From the NCBI GenBank assembly GCA_035697245.1, contig DASSDH010000112.1:1-49364 (forward strand): 49,364 nt of DNA. Direction: 5' to 3'. This DNA is from JACVRX01 sp035697245. Lineage in GTDB: Bacteria; Actinomycetota; Actinomycetes; Jiangellales; Jiangellaceae. The notes below the pieces were generated by a model. It ran no database searches and had not been told where the DNA came from. It saw only the letters and a list, made by a program, of their open reading frames with translations. Shown piece by piece: positions 30,523 through 42,975 of this stretch. Numbering within the stretch: position 1 is the first letter of the stretch; each line of letters opens with the position of its first letter. The translations under genes and the position numbers were made by a program.

Positions 30523-31980
30523 CTAGCCGGCAGGAGTCGGGCGCGGTGCCCGGGAGATCAGCGGCCAGGGGTCGATCGGCTCGCCGTCCTGGCGGATCTC
30601 GAAATGCAGATGCGGCCCGGTCGAGTACCCGGTCGAGCCGACGACGCCGATGCGAGCGCCCTTTGTGACCTGGTCGCCGACCTTCGCGAACATATTCGCT
30701 TGATGGGCGTAGAGCGTCGTGACGCCGTTGCCATGGTCGATCACCGTCATGTTCCCGTAGGCCTTGTTCCACTCCGCCTTGACGACCGTCCCCGCATCTG
30801 CGGCATACACAAAGCCGTCGCCCGGTGCGAGGTCGACGCCGGTGTGCAGCTTCACGACACCGGTGATGGGATGCCGGCGAATGCCGAACTCGGACGTGAC
30901 CGTGCCGGTGCCCGGGCGGACGAAGCTTCCCGTGCCGTAGAGCGTCGTCTGCGACGAGGCGAGGAGACCGGACATCTCGACGATCCACGGTCGGAGCGCC
31001 TGAGCCTCGGCGAGGAACTCGCGGTAGCGCTGGTAGTCGAGCTCGCGTGCCTTCAGCGCGGCGTCGAGAGCGCTGGCGCGGTTCTGCGTTGCCGCTGCGA
31101 GCTCCCGCTGTGCCGTGGCCGCTGCCTCGACCGCCGCCTCGCTTGCCTCGAGAGCCTCAGCAGCCTTGGCGGCGAGCTCCTCCTTCTGCTTCCGCACAGC
31201 CGTGAGCTGTTCGCGAGCGTTGACCAGGTCAGCCCGGTGAACCGCCAATTCGCCGAGTGCGGCATCGCCGGCGCGGAGCACCGTGCGCACGCTGACGTAC
31301 TTGTCGGCGTATTCTTCGGGCGTGTTGGCGTCGAGCGCCACTGACAGGGTCGCGAAGTTGTTGCCCCGGTACGCGTCGCGGGCCACTGCACCGAGGTCGT
31401 CCCGGGTTTCGGCAATCTGAGCCAGGATGTCCGCCAGCTCCTGGCGGACCCGGGTCTCCGCCGCCGCAGCAATGGCAACAGCTGTTCGAGCAGCCCCGAG
31501 CGCTGTGCGTGCGGCCTCGGCCTCCGCCTGGGCCTTCGTCAGGGCGGCTTCGGCAGCGGCGAGATCGGCAAGGGCATCTTGGAGAGCAGTCTCGGCGTCG
31601 ATGACGGCCATGGAGTGGGCCGACATGACGTCGTGCGCATGCGCGTTCAGCGCGTCGTCATCCGCCATCGTCCGAGGCTCAGCCATGTCCGGCTCGACCG
31701 GAACCAGCGGATCGGCGGGCCCCGGCATCGACGGCGGCGCGGGTGGACTGGTAGGGGTTGCCGGCTGCGATGCAGCCGGTGCCGGGGAAGTGGACGAGGA
31801 ATCCGGCGGTGGTGGCGACGGCGACGGTGATGGCGAGGGCGTCGGTGATGGCTCAGGCGTCGTCGTCGGAGCCGGCGCAGTGGGTGTCTGGGTGGCCGCT
31901 GTGGCGGGCGCGACCCAGGCCAGGACGCAGAGCGCACCCACGACGGCAGCTGTCACCGCCCGTCGAAAGACACGCCGCAT
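30523..31980 (-). CDS. Secreted M23 endopeptidase with coiled coils
   Basis: 485 residues from ATG 31978-31980 behind GGAAGG. Signal peptide 1-29 ends ATAATQ. A Pro/Ser/Thr-rich linker (about 30-85) precedes a long Ala/Glu-rich coiled coil (about 110-330). The C-terminal lysostaphin-like M23 domain follows: FGIRRHPITGVVKLHTGVDL with the zinc His and Asp, DHGNGVTTLYAH, and GPHLHFEIR. All zinc ligands are present, so it is probably an active peptidoglycan endopeptidase. The coiled coil resembles that of EnvC/NlpD-like or RipA-like hydrolases, which controls access to the active site. Confidence 0.93.
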   Translation of the reverse strand: MRRVFRRAVTAAVVGALCVLAWVAPATAATQTPTAPAPTTTPEPSPTPSPSPSPSPPPPDSSSTSPAPAASQPATPTSPPAPPSMPGPADPLVPVEPDMAEPRTMADDDALNAHAHDVMSAHSMAVIDAETALQDALADLAAAEAALTKAQAEAEAARTALGAARTAVAIAAAAETRVRQELADILAQIAETRDDLGAVARDAYRGNNFATLSVALDANTPEEYADKYVSVRTVLRAGDAALGELAVHRADLVNAREQLTAVRKQKEELAAKAAEALEASEAAVEAAATAQRELAAATQNRASALDAALKARELDYQRYREFLAEAQALRPWIVEMSGLLASSQTTLYGTGSFVRPGTGTVTSEFGIRRHPITGVVKLHTGVDLAPGDGFVYAADAGTVVKAEWNKAYGNMTVIDHGNGVTTLYAHQANMFAKVGDQVTKGARIGVVGSTGYSTGPHLHFEIRQDGEPIDPWPLISRAPRPTPAG

Positions 31981-32067
31981 CAACGAACCTTCCCCCAGTT
32001 CCATGACACGTATTCGTCACATGCCTAGCTCATGATTGCCCCCCGAGCCAGACCCACGTGCAGAAAA

Positions 32068-32097
32068 ACTATATAAACCCCGACGAACCTCACACAA
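32068..32097 (-). promoter_or_regulatory. Probable promoter of the M23 gene
   Basis: On the minus strand TTGTGT (32097-32092), an 18-bp spacer and TATAGT (32073-32068) lie about 90 bp before the M23 start. Confidence 0.45.
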
Positions 32098-32120
32098 CTC
32101 AGCGTGACAGCTGGTATCCG

Positions 32121-32126
32121 TAGGCT
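32121..32126 (+). promoter_or_regulatory. -10 element suggesting a leaderless phosphatase message
   Basis: TAGGCT fits the actinobacterial TANNNT pattern and ends 6 nt before the GTG at 32133, so transcription would start at or near the start codon. No Shine-Dalgarno sequence precedes that GTG. Confidence 0.4.
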
Positions 32127-32132
32127 CGGTAC

Positions 32133-32831
32133 GTGTCGACCGTGCTGCTCATCCGTCATGGGCGAACGACGGCGAACACCGCCGGGATCCTGGCCGGGCA
32201 GGCGCCGGGGGTCGGACTCGACGACGTGGGCGTGACCCAGGCCCGAAACATGGCCGAGCGGCTGGCCGGGGTTCGGCTGTCGGCCATCGTTTGTGGGCCC
32301 CTGCAGCGGTGTCGTGAAACGGCGGACCTGCTGGTCGCCGACGGGCGTGCTCCTGCGGTGGTGATCGACCACCGGCTGACCGAGTGCGATTACGGCGCCT
32401 GGACGGGGCGACTGCTCGCAGAGTTGTCTCGGCATCGGCTGTGGCGGGTCATGCGGTCACATCCGGCTGCCGTCACGTTTCCCGGTGGCGAGTCGATGCG
32501 AGCCGTACAGGCGCGCGCCGTCGACGCCGTCCGAGAGCACGATGCTCTGGTGTCCGAGGCCGCCGGTCCGCGGGCGATTTGGGCCGCCGTGTCCCACGGC
32601 GATGTCATCAAAGCCATCGTTGCCGACGCGCTGGGAATGCATCTGGACCTGTTCCAACGGCTCGTGGTCGACCCGGGCTCGGTCACGGTGCTGACGTACA
32701 CCGAGTTGCGGCCGTTCGTCGTGAGTCTGAACGACACCGGCGGCAACCCGTCTGGCCTGCATGGAAAGCAGCGTGGGAGGCGCGTGGCGGCTCGCCGCAC
32801 GGGGGTCGGCGGCGGCGCGGGATGGTCATAG
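32133..32831 (+). CDS. Histidine phosphatase family protein (MSMEG_4193 type)
   Basis: 232 residues from GTG 32133. The phospho-acceptor His is in LLIRHGRTTANTAG, followed by GVTQARNMAERLAG, CGPLQRCRETADLL, ECDYGAWTGRLL with the acid, and VSHGDVIKAIVADAL with the second catalytic His. Members of the MSMEG_4193 subgroup are of unknown substrate and occur, as here, upstream of DUF3090, SCO1664-type and mshC genes. The tail after about 210 is Gly/Arg-rich. Confidence 0.93.
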   Translation: MSTVLLIRHGRTTANTAGILAGQAPGVGLDDVGVTQARNMAERLAGVRLSAIVCGPLQRCRETADLLVADGRAPAVVIDHRLTECDYGAWTGRLLAELSRHRLWRVMRSHPAAVTFPGGESMRAVQARAVDAVREHDALVSEAAGPRAIWAAVSHGDVIKAIVADALGMHLDLFQRLVVDPGSVTVLTYTELRPFVVSLNDTGGNPSGLHGKQRGRRVAARRTGVGGGAGWS

Positions 32832-32840
32832 GGTCGTAGG

Positions 32841-33425
32841 GTGCCGCGTCACGTCTTCTCCTTCGATCCGCCGGAGCGGTTCGTCGCCGGCACAGTCGGG
32901 GAGCCGGGCCAGCGGACCTTCTTTCTGCAGGCTCGCGATGCGTCGCAACTGGCAAGCGTGGTGCTGGAGAAGGAGCAGGTAGCACTGCTGGCCGACCGGC
33001 TCGACGCATTGCTGGCCGAAGTCGGGCTGCGCACCGCGGGTGCAGCAGACGCCACCCGAGAAGACGCAGCGTCCAACACCGATGACCTCGAACCGCTGGA
33101 GCAGCCGATCGTCGAGGAGTTCCGGGTCGGGACGCTGACCCTCGCGTGGGATGGTGCCGACGGTCGGATCGTCATCGAAGCCTTCGCCATTGCCGATGCG
33201 GACGATGCCAATAGCGCCGACGAGGACCCGGCCCGTGACGCGGCGCCGTCTGGTGATCGCGACATGCTGGTGGTCCGGATGACAACAGCATCGGCACGGG
33301 CATTTGCCCGGCGGGCTCGCAGGCTCGTTGCGGCCGGCCGACCGCTGTGCCCGCTGTGCGGGTTGCCGATGGACACCGACGGACATGTCTGTCCGCGCCA
33401 GAACGGCCATCGGCGCCGGGGCTGA
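32841..33425 (+). CDS. DUF3090 family protein
   Basis: 194 residues from GTG 32841, 9 bp behind the phosphatase. Family features: an RHVFSFDPPERFVAGTVGEP start, RTFFLQARDASQLASVVLEK, an acidic centre, and a C-terminal zinc-ribbon-like CPLCGLPMDTDGHVCPR with three or four Cys plus His. The RPLCPLCG...DGHVCPRQNGHRR end is characteristic. Function unknown; it is a fixed neighbour of the next two genes in actinobacteria. Confidence 0.93.
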   Translation: MPRHVFSFDPPERFVAGTVGEPGQRTFFLQARDASQLASVVLEKEQVALLADRLDALLAEVGLRTAGAADATREDAASNTDDLEPLEQPIVEEFRVGTLTLAWDGADGRIVIEAFAIADADDANSADEDPARDAAPSGDRDMLVVRMTTASARAFARRARRLVAAGRPLCPLCGLPMDTDGHVCPRQNGHRRRG

Positions 33426-33429
33426 TCCG

Positions 33430-34230
33430 TTGACCGACCCAGTGCCGGCACTGCTGCGAGACGGCAGTCTGGTTGTCGAAGGTCAGCTGGTCGGCGCGAC
33501 CAACACGACACTGCTCTGCCGACTGGTCGAGCCGGGCGAGGGAGTCGCCGCTGAGGCCACGATGCGATGCGTCTACAAGCCGATCACGGGGGAGCGGCCG
33601 TTGTGGGACTTTCCGGTCGGCACCTTGGGGCTGCGGGAAGTGGCGGCCTACCTCGTGTCGGAAGCCGCTGGTTGGCACGTGGTCCCACCGACGATCCTGC
33701 GAGATGGCCCTTACGGTCCGGGTATGTGCCAGCAGTGGGTCGAGCACGACGGGACGCAGCTGGCGGACGTGCTGAGTCCCGAACAGGTCCCGGTCAACTG
33801 GATGCAGGTGCTCGACGCGGTCGACGAGGTCGGCAATCCCGTCGTCCTCGCCCATGCCGACGACTCCGGGCTACGCACGATGGCGTTGTTCGACGTGGTC
33901 GTCAACAATGCCGACCGAAAGGGCGGGCACGTACTGGTCGACCGGAGCGGAGGGGTCCTCGGCGTCGACCACGGAGTCTGCTTTCATCCTGAGCCAAAGT
34001 TGCGGACTGTGCTGTGGGGGTGGGTCGACAGTTCGCTCACTGCGGCGGAACGAGGAACGCTGCTGACGCTGCGGGCGAGGCTCGACGGCCAGCTTGGCTC
34101 CTCGCTGGCCGGGCTGCTGGCCCCGGAAGAGATCGAGGCGACCAAGACGCGACTGGCCGAGTTGCTTCGGGGGGATCGGTTTCCCAGCCCTGACCCAGGT
34201 CGGGTCGCGATCCCGTGGCCGCCGTTCTGA
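33430..34230 (+). CDS. SCO1664 family protein (PI3/4-kinase-like fold)
   Basis: 266 residues if started at TTG 33430, 4 bp after the DUF3090 stop; GTG 33442 is an alternative. Family features: VYKPITGERPLWDFP (Lys in the nucleotide pocket), LGLREVAAYLVSEA, GPGMCQQWVE, ALFDVVVNNADRKGGHVLVD (catalytic-loop N-N-x-D-R) and GVDHGVCFHPEPKLRT (metal-binding D-H-G). The pattern is that of atypical kinases related to phosphatidylinositol 3/4-kinases, but no substrate is known. It is coupled to mshC. Confidence 0.9.
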   Translation: MTDPVPALLRDGSLVVEGQLVGATNTTLLCRLVEPGEGVAAEATMRCVYKPITGERPLWDFPVGTLGLREVAAYLVSEAAGWHVVPPTILRDGPYGPGMCQQWVEHDGTQLADVLSPEQVPVNWMQVLDAVDEVGNPVVLAHADDSGLRTMALFDVVVNNADRKGGHVLVDRSGGVLGVDHGVCFHPEPKLRTVLWGWVDSSLTAAERGTLLTLRARLDGQLGSSLAGLLAPEEIEATKTRLAELLRGDRFPSPDPGRVAIPWPPF

Positions 34231-34256
34231 ACTGGGCCGAAGATAAGCTCACCGCC

Positions 34257-35498
34257 ATGCGCTCGTGGCCGGCCCCGGGTCTGCCCGAGGTTCCGGGCCG
34301 GGCTCCGTCCGTGCAGGTCCACGACACGGCGACGGGTAAACGTCGACAGGTGGCCACCGCGGGTGGTGGCGCGGGCATGTACGTGTGCGGCATCACGCCC
34401 TACGACGCTACGCACCTCGGCCATGCGGCAACGTACGTGGCATTCGACATCCTGAACCGGGTCTGGCGTGATTCCGGGCTCCAGGTTCGCTACGTCCAGA
34501 ACGTCACCGACATCGATGACCCGCTGCTCGAGCGAGCCCTCGGACTCGGCCGAGACTGGGCCGAGCTCGCGGCCGAGCAGACCCAGCTGTTCCGGGACGA
34601 CATGGCCTGGCTACGGGTGTTGCCGCCGGAGCGCTACCCAGGTGCCGTCGAGTCCATCCCGCTGGTCGTGGACCTCGTCGACGAGCTCCGGTCCGTCGGT
34701 GCTGCGTACGAGATCGACGGCGACATTTACTTCGCGGTCACGGCCGACAGAGAGTTCGGCCAGATCTCCGGCCTGCCGCGATCGGTGATGTTGGAGCTGT
34801 TCGCCGAGCGTGGCGGTGACCCCGGTCGACCGGGCAAGAAAGATCCGCTGGACTCCCTGCTGTGGTCTCGTGCGCGCGCCGGTGAACCGGCGTGGGACAG
34901 CCCGTTCGGATCGGGCCGGCCCGGCTGGCATGTCGAGTGTGCAGCGATAGCACTGGCCGAACTCGGTGCCGGCTTCGATGTCCAGGGCGGTGGCCGTGAC
35001 CTGGTCTTTCCGCACCACGAGATGTCGGCGTCGGTGTCCCAGGTGGCGACCGGCCAGTCGCCTTTCGCCCAGGCCTACGTTCACGCCGGGATGGTGGGCC
35101 TGGACGGGGAGAAGATGTCCAAGTCGCAGGGCAACCTGGTCTTCATCTCGGCGTTGCGCAATGCCGGGACCGACGCCAGCGCGGTTCGGCTGGCGTTGCT
35201 GGCCGACCACTACCGCAGTGACCGGGACTGGACGGCAACAGCCCTCGGGTATGCCGAAGACCGCCTCGCCCGATGGCGGCTGGCGACGGCTCTCGACGCC
35301 GGGCCTGACGCCCGCGTATTACTGGCCTCGGTTCGATCGCATCTGGCTGACGACCTGGACACCCCAGGCGCACTCGCCGCCGTCGACCGGTGGGTCGAGT
35401 TCGCCCTCTCCGGGTCGGGCTCCGACCGTGACGCCCCCCGGCTCGCCCGCAGCTTGGTCGACGCCCTGCTGGGTGTCGCCCTTGTCCGTCGGCCGTGA
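34257..35498 (+). CDS. mshC: Cysteine:glucosaminyl-inositol ligase, mycothiol synthesis
   Basis: 413 residues from ATG 34257; GTG 34215 would add 14 residues, but MRSWPAPGLPEVPGR is the usual beginning. It joins Cys to GlcN-Ins using ATP, the third step of mycothiol synthesis. The zinc-site Cys is in GMYVCGITPYDATHLGHA, which also holds the HIGH-like THLGHA. GWHVECAAIAL and FPHHEMSASV supply the other zinc ligands, and the KMSKS loop is GEKMSKSQGN. It differs from cysteinyl-tRNA synthetase by lacking the tRNA-binding C-terminal domain, as MshC should. Confidence 0.96.
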   Translation: MRSWPAPGLPEVPGRAPSVQVHDTATGKRRQVATAGGGAGMYVCGITPYDATHLGHAATYVAFDILNRVWRDSGLQVRYVQNVTDIDDPLLERALGLGRDWAELAAEQTQLFRDDMAWLRVLPPERYPGAVESIPLVVDLVDELRSVGAAYEIDGDIYFAVTADREFGQISGLPRSVMLELFAERGGDPGRPGKKDPLDSLLWSRARAGEPAWDSPFGSGRPGWHVECAAIALAELGAGFDVQGGGRDLVFPHHEMSASVSQVATGQSPFAQAYVHAGMVGLDGEKMSKSQGNLVFISALRNAGTDASAVRLALLADHYRSDRDWTATALGYAEDRLARWRLATALDAGPDARVLLASVRSHLADDLDTPGALAAVDRWVEFALSGSGSDRDAPRLARSLVDALLGVALVRRP

Positions 35499-35519
35499 TC
35501 AACCGGGGAAATGGGGAAT

Positions 35520-36359
35520 TTACTCGTCCCGGCGGCGCAGGTAGCGCTCGAACTCGCGCGCGATGTGTTCGCCTGAGGCTTCCGGCAAGTCGGTCGTGTC
35601 TCGAGCTTGCTCGAGACGGCGGACGTAGTCGGCGATTTCCGGGTCCTCGGTGGCGAGCTCCTCCACGCCGTGCTGCCACGCTCGCGCCTCGTCCGGCAGG
35701 TCACCGAGGGGCACGGGCAGGTTGAGTAGATCCTCGATCCGGCGTAGGAGCACCAACGTGGCCTTGGGACACGGGGATTGCGCCACATAGTGCGGCACCG
35801 CTGCCCACAGGGTGGTCGCGACCAGGCCGTCGCGTCTTGCGGCGTCCTGCAACACCCCGACGATGCCCGTGGGACCCTGATACCGCGACGGTTCCAAGCC
35901 CAGGGACTTGGCCAGCTTCTCATCGCTGGTCGAAACCGTCACGGGTACCGGCCTGGTGTGCGGAACATCAGCAAGCAGAGCGCCCAGGGTAACGATCCGC
36001 TCGACGCCGAGATCGCGGACCGCAGCAAGCAGCTCGACGCAGAAGCCGCGCCAGCGCATGTTGGGCTCGATGCCTCGGACCAAGACGACGTCACGGCCGA
36101 CCCCAGCCGGTCGGGCGAGTGAGACGCGTGTGGTCGGCCAGTCCAGGCTACGGACGCCGGTCTCGTCGACGGACACATGCGGCCGGTTGACCTGGAAGTC
36201 GTAGTACTCCTCAGGGTCGATCTTGCCGAGGGGGACCGCCTGCCAGCTTTCCTCCAGGTGCTCGACGACCCCCGTCGCCGCCTCACCCGCGTCGTTCCAC
36301 CCCTCGAACGCGGCGACGAGCACGGGATCGTCCAGGTCCGGAACGCCGTCCAGCTCCAC
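35520..36359 (-). CDS. PAC2 family protein
   Basis: 279 residues. GTG 36357-36359 has AGGAGG 4 nt upstream, so it is chosen over the longer frame to 36437. PAC2 features: DPVLVAAFEGWNDAGEAATG, DVVLVRGIEPNMRWRGFCVE, IVTLGALLADVPHTRPVPVT and ALWAAVPHYVAQSPCPKATL. PAC2 proteins are related to proteasome-assembly chaperones and are common in actinobacteria, where their partner is not settled. It is divergent from metH across 116 bp and convergent with mshC. Confidence 0.93.
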   Translation of the reverse strand: MELDGVPDLDDPVLVAAFEGWNDAGEAATGVVEHLEESWQAVPLGKIDPEEYYDFQVNRPHVSVDETGVRSLDWPTTRVSLARPAGVGRDVVLVRGIEPNMRWRGFCVELLAAVRDLGVERIVTLGALLADVPHTRPVPVTVSTSDEKLAKSLGLEPSRYQGPTGIVGVLQDAARRDGLVATTLWAAVPHYVAQSPCPKATLVLLRRIEDLLNLPVPLGDLPDEARAWQHGVEELATEDPEIADYVRRLEQARDTTDLPEASGEHIAREFERYLRRRDE

Positions 36360-36462
36360 CGCGCCTCCTCGAATCGGTCTCCCGGCCAGCGTACGACCGT
36401 TGCGCGGTTGAGACGGAGTGTCCCGAGTGTCGGACACTCAGCCACCGCCCAGCCGCCAAAGC

Positions 36463-36468
36463 TAGCCT
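36463..36468 (+). promoter_or_regulatory. -10 element of metH
   Basis: TAGCCT (TANNNT) ends 7 nt before GTG 36476, so a leaderless start is likely. The 116-bp gap to PAC2 is too short for a cobalamin riboswitch. A small GAGTGT-CGG-ACACTC hairpin lies at 36425-36439. Confidence 0.45.
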
Positions 36469-36475
36469 TGGCGGG

Positions 36476-39979
<3,504 letters not shown>

Positions 39980-39983
39980 CAAA

Positions 39984-39999
39984 GCGGCCACCTGGCCGC
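39984..39999 (+). terminator. Short hairpin after metH
   Basis: GCGGCC-ACCT-GGCCGC begins 4 nt after the metH stop. The stem is only 6 bp, so termination is a modest inference. Confidence 0.4.
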
Positions 40000-40070
40000 C
40001 CGCCGGCTCGAATGGGACGCTCTCCCGTTCTACAAATCAGGTGAAATCGGTCGCCAGCGCTACGGGTAGG

Positions 40071-40137
40071 CGTGCCAATCGGAACCGTTGAGCGTGCCAA
40101 TTGCGATCCGGGCGGGCCCGGCACCGTTGCCAAATCG
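40071..40137 (+). promoter_or_regulatory. Repeated GCGTGCCAAT boxes upstream of the importer operon
   Basis: GCGTGCCAAT occurs at 40071-40080 and 40093-40102, 22 bp apart (two helical turns). A weaker GTTGCCAAAT lies at 40128-40137. They could be binding sites for a regulator of the ABC importer. Confidence 0.4.
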
Positions 40138-40198
40138 CGACATGGCCATGATGTGCGGGTGACCATTGCGCCGCACAAGCGCATTACTGTCACAACAA

Positions 40199-40221
40199 CC
40201 GGCCGGGGTGCGCCCGGCCGG
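40199..40221 (+). promoter_or_regulatory. Leader hairpin of the importer operon
   Basis: CCGGCCGGG (40199-40207) pairs perfectly with CCCGGCCGG (40213-40221), 21 nt before the binding-protein ATG. It may be an attenuator or an mRNA-stabilising structure. Confidence 0.5.
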
Positions 40222-40242
40222 CACTCGACTGTGAGGTGGGAG

Positions 40243-41937
40243 ATGCGAACCAGGAGCCGGTCTCGCAGGTTCGCTGTGATCTCGTCCCTTACCGCCGCGG
40301 GCTTGCTGCTCGCGGCGTGTGGAGGCGGCGAGGGCGACGGCGGCGATGGTGATGGTGACGGCGACGCAGGTACGGCGGCGGGGGGCACGATGGTCTTCGG
40401 TGCCTCCGCGGACCCGGTGATCCTCGATGGTGCTCTCGTCAGCGACGGCGAGTCGACCAGGCCGATCAACCAGATGTTCGAAGGCCTGGTGACGACAGAG
40501 CCGGGCGGCACCGAGACGGTTCCGGCGTTGGCCGAGTCGTGGGAGGCCAGCGAGGACGGCCTGGAGTGGACGTTCACCCTTCGGGAAGGCGTGACGTTCC
40601 ACGACGGTGAGCCCTTCAACGCCGATGCGGTCTGCTTCAACTTCGACCGCTGGTACAACTTCGCCGGTGTCCTGCAGAGCCCGGCCGCGTCGTACTACTG
40701 GGGAACCGTGATGGGCGGGTTCGCCACCAACGAAGACCCGGCGCTCGGGGAGAGCCTCTACGTCAGTTGTGAGGCATCCGACGACCAGACCGCCGTCATC
40801 ACGCTCAGCCGGCCGTCTTCTGCGTTCCTGTCGGCGATGGCCATGCCCGCGTTCACCATGGCCAGCCCCAAGGCGCTGGAGGAGGGCAACGCCGACGCTG
40901 TCAGTGGCACCGGCGAGGCACCGGTGTACGACGGCACATTCGGCTACGAGAACCCGGTCGGAACCGGCCCGTTCCAGTTCGACAGCTGGGAGCGCGGAAC
41001 CCAGTTGACCCTGACCCGGAACGAGGACTACTGGGGTGAGCCGGCACAGCTCGACCAGCTCATCTTCAGCGTGATCCCCGACGGCCCGGCGCGCCGCCAG
41101 GCACTCGAGGCCGGTGACATCGACGGCTACGACCTGGTCGACCCGGCCGACGTCGACGCTCTCGAGGAAGCCGGCTTCACGATCCTGCGCCGGCCAGCGT
41201 TCAACGTGGGTTACATCGGCTTCCAGCAGAACGTAGCGCCGTTCGACAATCAGCAGATCCGCCAGGCGATCGCCCACGCGATCGACAAGGAGAAGCTGCT
41301 GCAGACCAACTACCCCGAGGGGTCCGAGGTCGCGACCCAGTTCATGCCGCCGGAGCTGTTCGGCTGGGCCGACGACGTCACGACCTACGACTACGACCCG
41401 GAGCTGGCCAAGCAGCTCATCGCCGAGTCCGGCGTGACCGATCTGACACTCCCGTTCTGGTACCCGACAGACGTCTCGCGGCCGTACATGCCGAACCCGC
41501 AGGCCAACTTCGAACTGATCAAGGCCGACCTGGAGGCCGTCGGCTTCACCATCGAGCCGAACACGGCGCCGTGGAACCCGCAGTACCTCGACGCCACCCA
41601 GACCGGCGGAACGCCGATGTTCCTGTTGGGATGGACCGGGGACTTCGGTGACCCGGACAACTTCATCGGCACGTTCTTCCAGAGCGTCAACCCGCAGTTC
41701 GGCAGCTTCGAGAACGAAGAGATCTTCGCCAAGCTGGACGAGGCGGAGGCAGAGACCGACCTGGATCGGCGCACGGAGCTCTATCAGGAAGCCAACCGGC
41801 TGATCATGGACTTCCTGCCGGGCATCCCGTACGTCCACAACGAGCCGGCCGTAGCCTTCGCCGCAGGGGTCGAAGGGTTCGAGCCGGGCCCACTCGCAAA
41901 CGAGAGCTTCGCCCCGGTGACCGTGCCAAGCTCGTAG
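40243..41937 (+). CDS. Oligopeptide-type ABC importer, substrate-binding lipoprotein
   Basis: 564 residues from ATG 40243 (GAGGTGGGAG directly upstream). The N-terminus is Arg-rich with a lipobox LLLAAC (Cys26), followed by a Gly/Asp linker (27-45). The mature SBP_bac_5 fold has MVFGASADPVILDGALVSDG, EGLVTTEPGGTETVPALAES, the family signature WTFTLREGVTFHDGEPFNAD then AVCFNF, and a long C-terminal lobe. It captures a peptide, nickel or other small ligand at the cell surface. The ligand cannot be told from sequence. It heads a complete five-gene importer operon. Confidence 0.94.
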   Translation: MRTRSRSRRFAVISSLTAAGLLLAACGGGEGDGGDGDGDGDAGTAAGGTMVFGASADPVILDGALVSDGESTRPINQMFEGLVTTEPGGTETVPALAESWEASEDGLEWTFTLREGVTFHDGEPFNADAVCFNFDRWYNFAGVLQSPAASYYWGTVMGGFATNEDPALGESLYVSCEASDDQTAVITLSRPSSAFLSAMAMPAFTMASPKALEEGNADAVSGTGEAPVYDGTFGYENPVGTGPFQFDSWERGTQLTLTRNEDYWGEPAQLDQLIFSVIPDGPARRQALEAGDIDGYDLVDPADVDALEEAGFTILRRPAFNVGYIGFQQNVAPFDNQQIRQAIAHAIDKEKLLQTNYPEGSEVATQFMPPELFGWADDVTTYDYDPELAKQLIAESGVTDLTLPFWYPTDVSRPYMPNPQANFELIKADLEAVGFTIEPNTAPWNPQYLDATQTGGTPMFLLGWTGDFGDPDNFIGTFFQSVNPQFGSFENEEIFAKLDEAEAETDLDRRTELYQEANRLIMDFLPGIPYVHNEPAVAFAAGVEGFEPGPLANESFAPVTVPSS

Positions 41938-41946
41938 TCTGACGAC

Positions 41947-42951
41947 GTGCTGCGGTTCGTCATCAGGCGGGTACTGCAACTCGTACCCATCCTGTTCGGG
42001 CTGTCGCTACTGTTGTTCGGCTGGCTGCGCGCTCTCCCAGGGGGGCCTGCCCAGGCCCTCCTGGGAGAGCGGGCGACAGCTGAGCGAGTTGCGGCCGTCG
42101 AGCGGCTCTACGGGCTGGACCAACCCTGGTACGTCCAGTATGGGAAGTTCCTCGGCCGAGCAGTGACGTTCGACTTCGGCAACAGCGCTCGCACCCACCG
42201 GCCGGTCGTCGAAGAGATGGCCCGGACGTTCCCGGCCACCATAGAACTGGCCATCGCGGCAATGATCTTCGCGGTGGGTGTCGGTATCCCGCTCGGCTAC
42301 TACGCGGCCCGCCGGTACGGCACCTGGCTGGACAACGTCACCGTGGTCGGGTCATTGCTCGGGGTCGCCATCCCGGTGTTCTTCCTCGCGTACATCCTCA
42401 AGTACATCCTGGCCGTGCAGCTCGGCTGGTTCCCGACCGGTGGGCGGCAGGACCCGCGCAGCGGTGCCGAGCACCCGACCGGCTTCTACGTCCTCGACGG
42501 CCTGATCACCGGGAATCCGGGGGCATCCTGGGATGCGATCATGCACCTCATCCTGCCCGCCATCGCGCTGGGCTCGATCCCGCTGGCGATCATCGTCCGG
42601 ATCACCCGGGCCAGCGTGCTCGACGTCGTGCACGAGGATTACGTCCGCACAGCCGAAGCCAAGGGCCTCCTCGAGCGGACGATCACCCGCCGCCACGTCC
42701 TGCGCAACGCCCTCCTTCCGGTCGTGACGGTCATCGGCCTGTCAGCCGGTCTGCTGCTGGCTGGCGCGATCTTGACCGAGAGGGTGTTCGCATTCGACGG
42801 GGTCGGCCGGTTCGTCGGCGATGCAATCAGCAACCGGGACTACGCGGTCCTGCAGGGATTCATCCTGATCATCGCGACTATGTACGTGTTCGTGAACCTC
42901 ATCGTCGACGTGTCGTACGGCCTGATCGACCCCAGGATTCGGGTCCAGTGA
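41947..42951 (+). CDS. ABC importer permease (DppB/OppB type)
   Basis: 334 residues from GTG 41947, 9 bp after the binding-protein gene. N-terminal TM1 is RVLQLVPILFGLSLLLFGWL. A periplasmic stretch (ALPGGPAQALLGERATAERV) is followed by five further helices. The EAA coupling loop is in VRTAEAKGLLERTITRRHVL with RNALLPVVT. It forms the membrane channel with the next gene product. Confidence 0.95.
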   Translation: MLRFVIRRVLQLVPILFGLSLLLFGWLRALPGGPAQALLGERATAERVAAVERLYGLDQPWYVQYGKFLGRAVTFDFGNSARTHRPVVEEMARTFPATIELAIAAMIFAVGVGIPLGYYAARRYGTWLDNVTVVGSLLGVAIPVFFLAYILKYILAVQLGWFPTGGRQDPRSGAEHPTGFYVLDGLITGNPGASWDAIMHLILPAIALGSIPLAIIVRITRASVLDVVHEDYVRTAEAKGLLERTITRRHVLRNALLPVVTVIGLSAGLLLAGAILTERVFAFDGVGRFVGDAISNRDYAVLQGFILIIATMYVFVNLIVDVSYGLIDPRIRVQ

Positions 42952-42975
42952 CCAGCGGAGGAGGTGCCACGCGCG

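Noticed and set aside
36360..36475. Cobalamin riboswitch before metH
   Set aside because: The gap is too short and no B12-box-like core was seen.
40060..41979. 639-codon frame antisense to the substrate-binding protein
   Set aside because: Shadow frame: rich in Arg/Val/His with no recognisable motif, while the forward strand encodes a complete lipoprotein.
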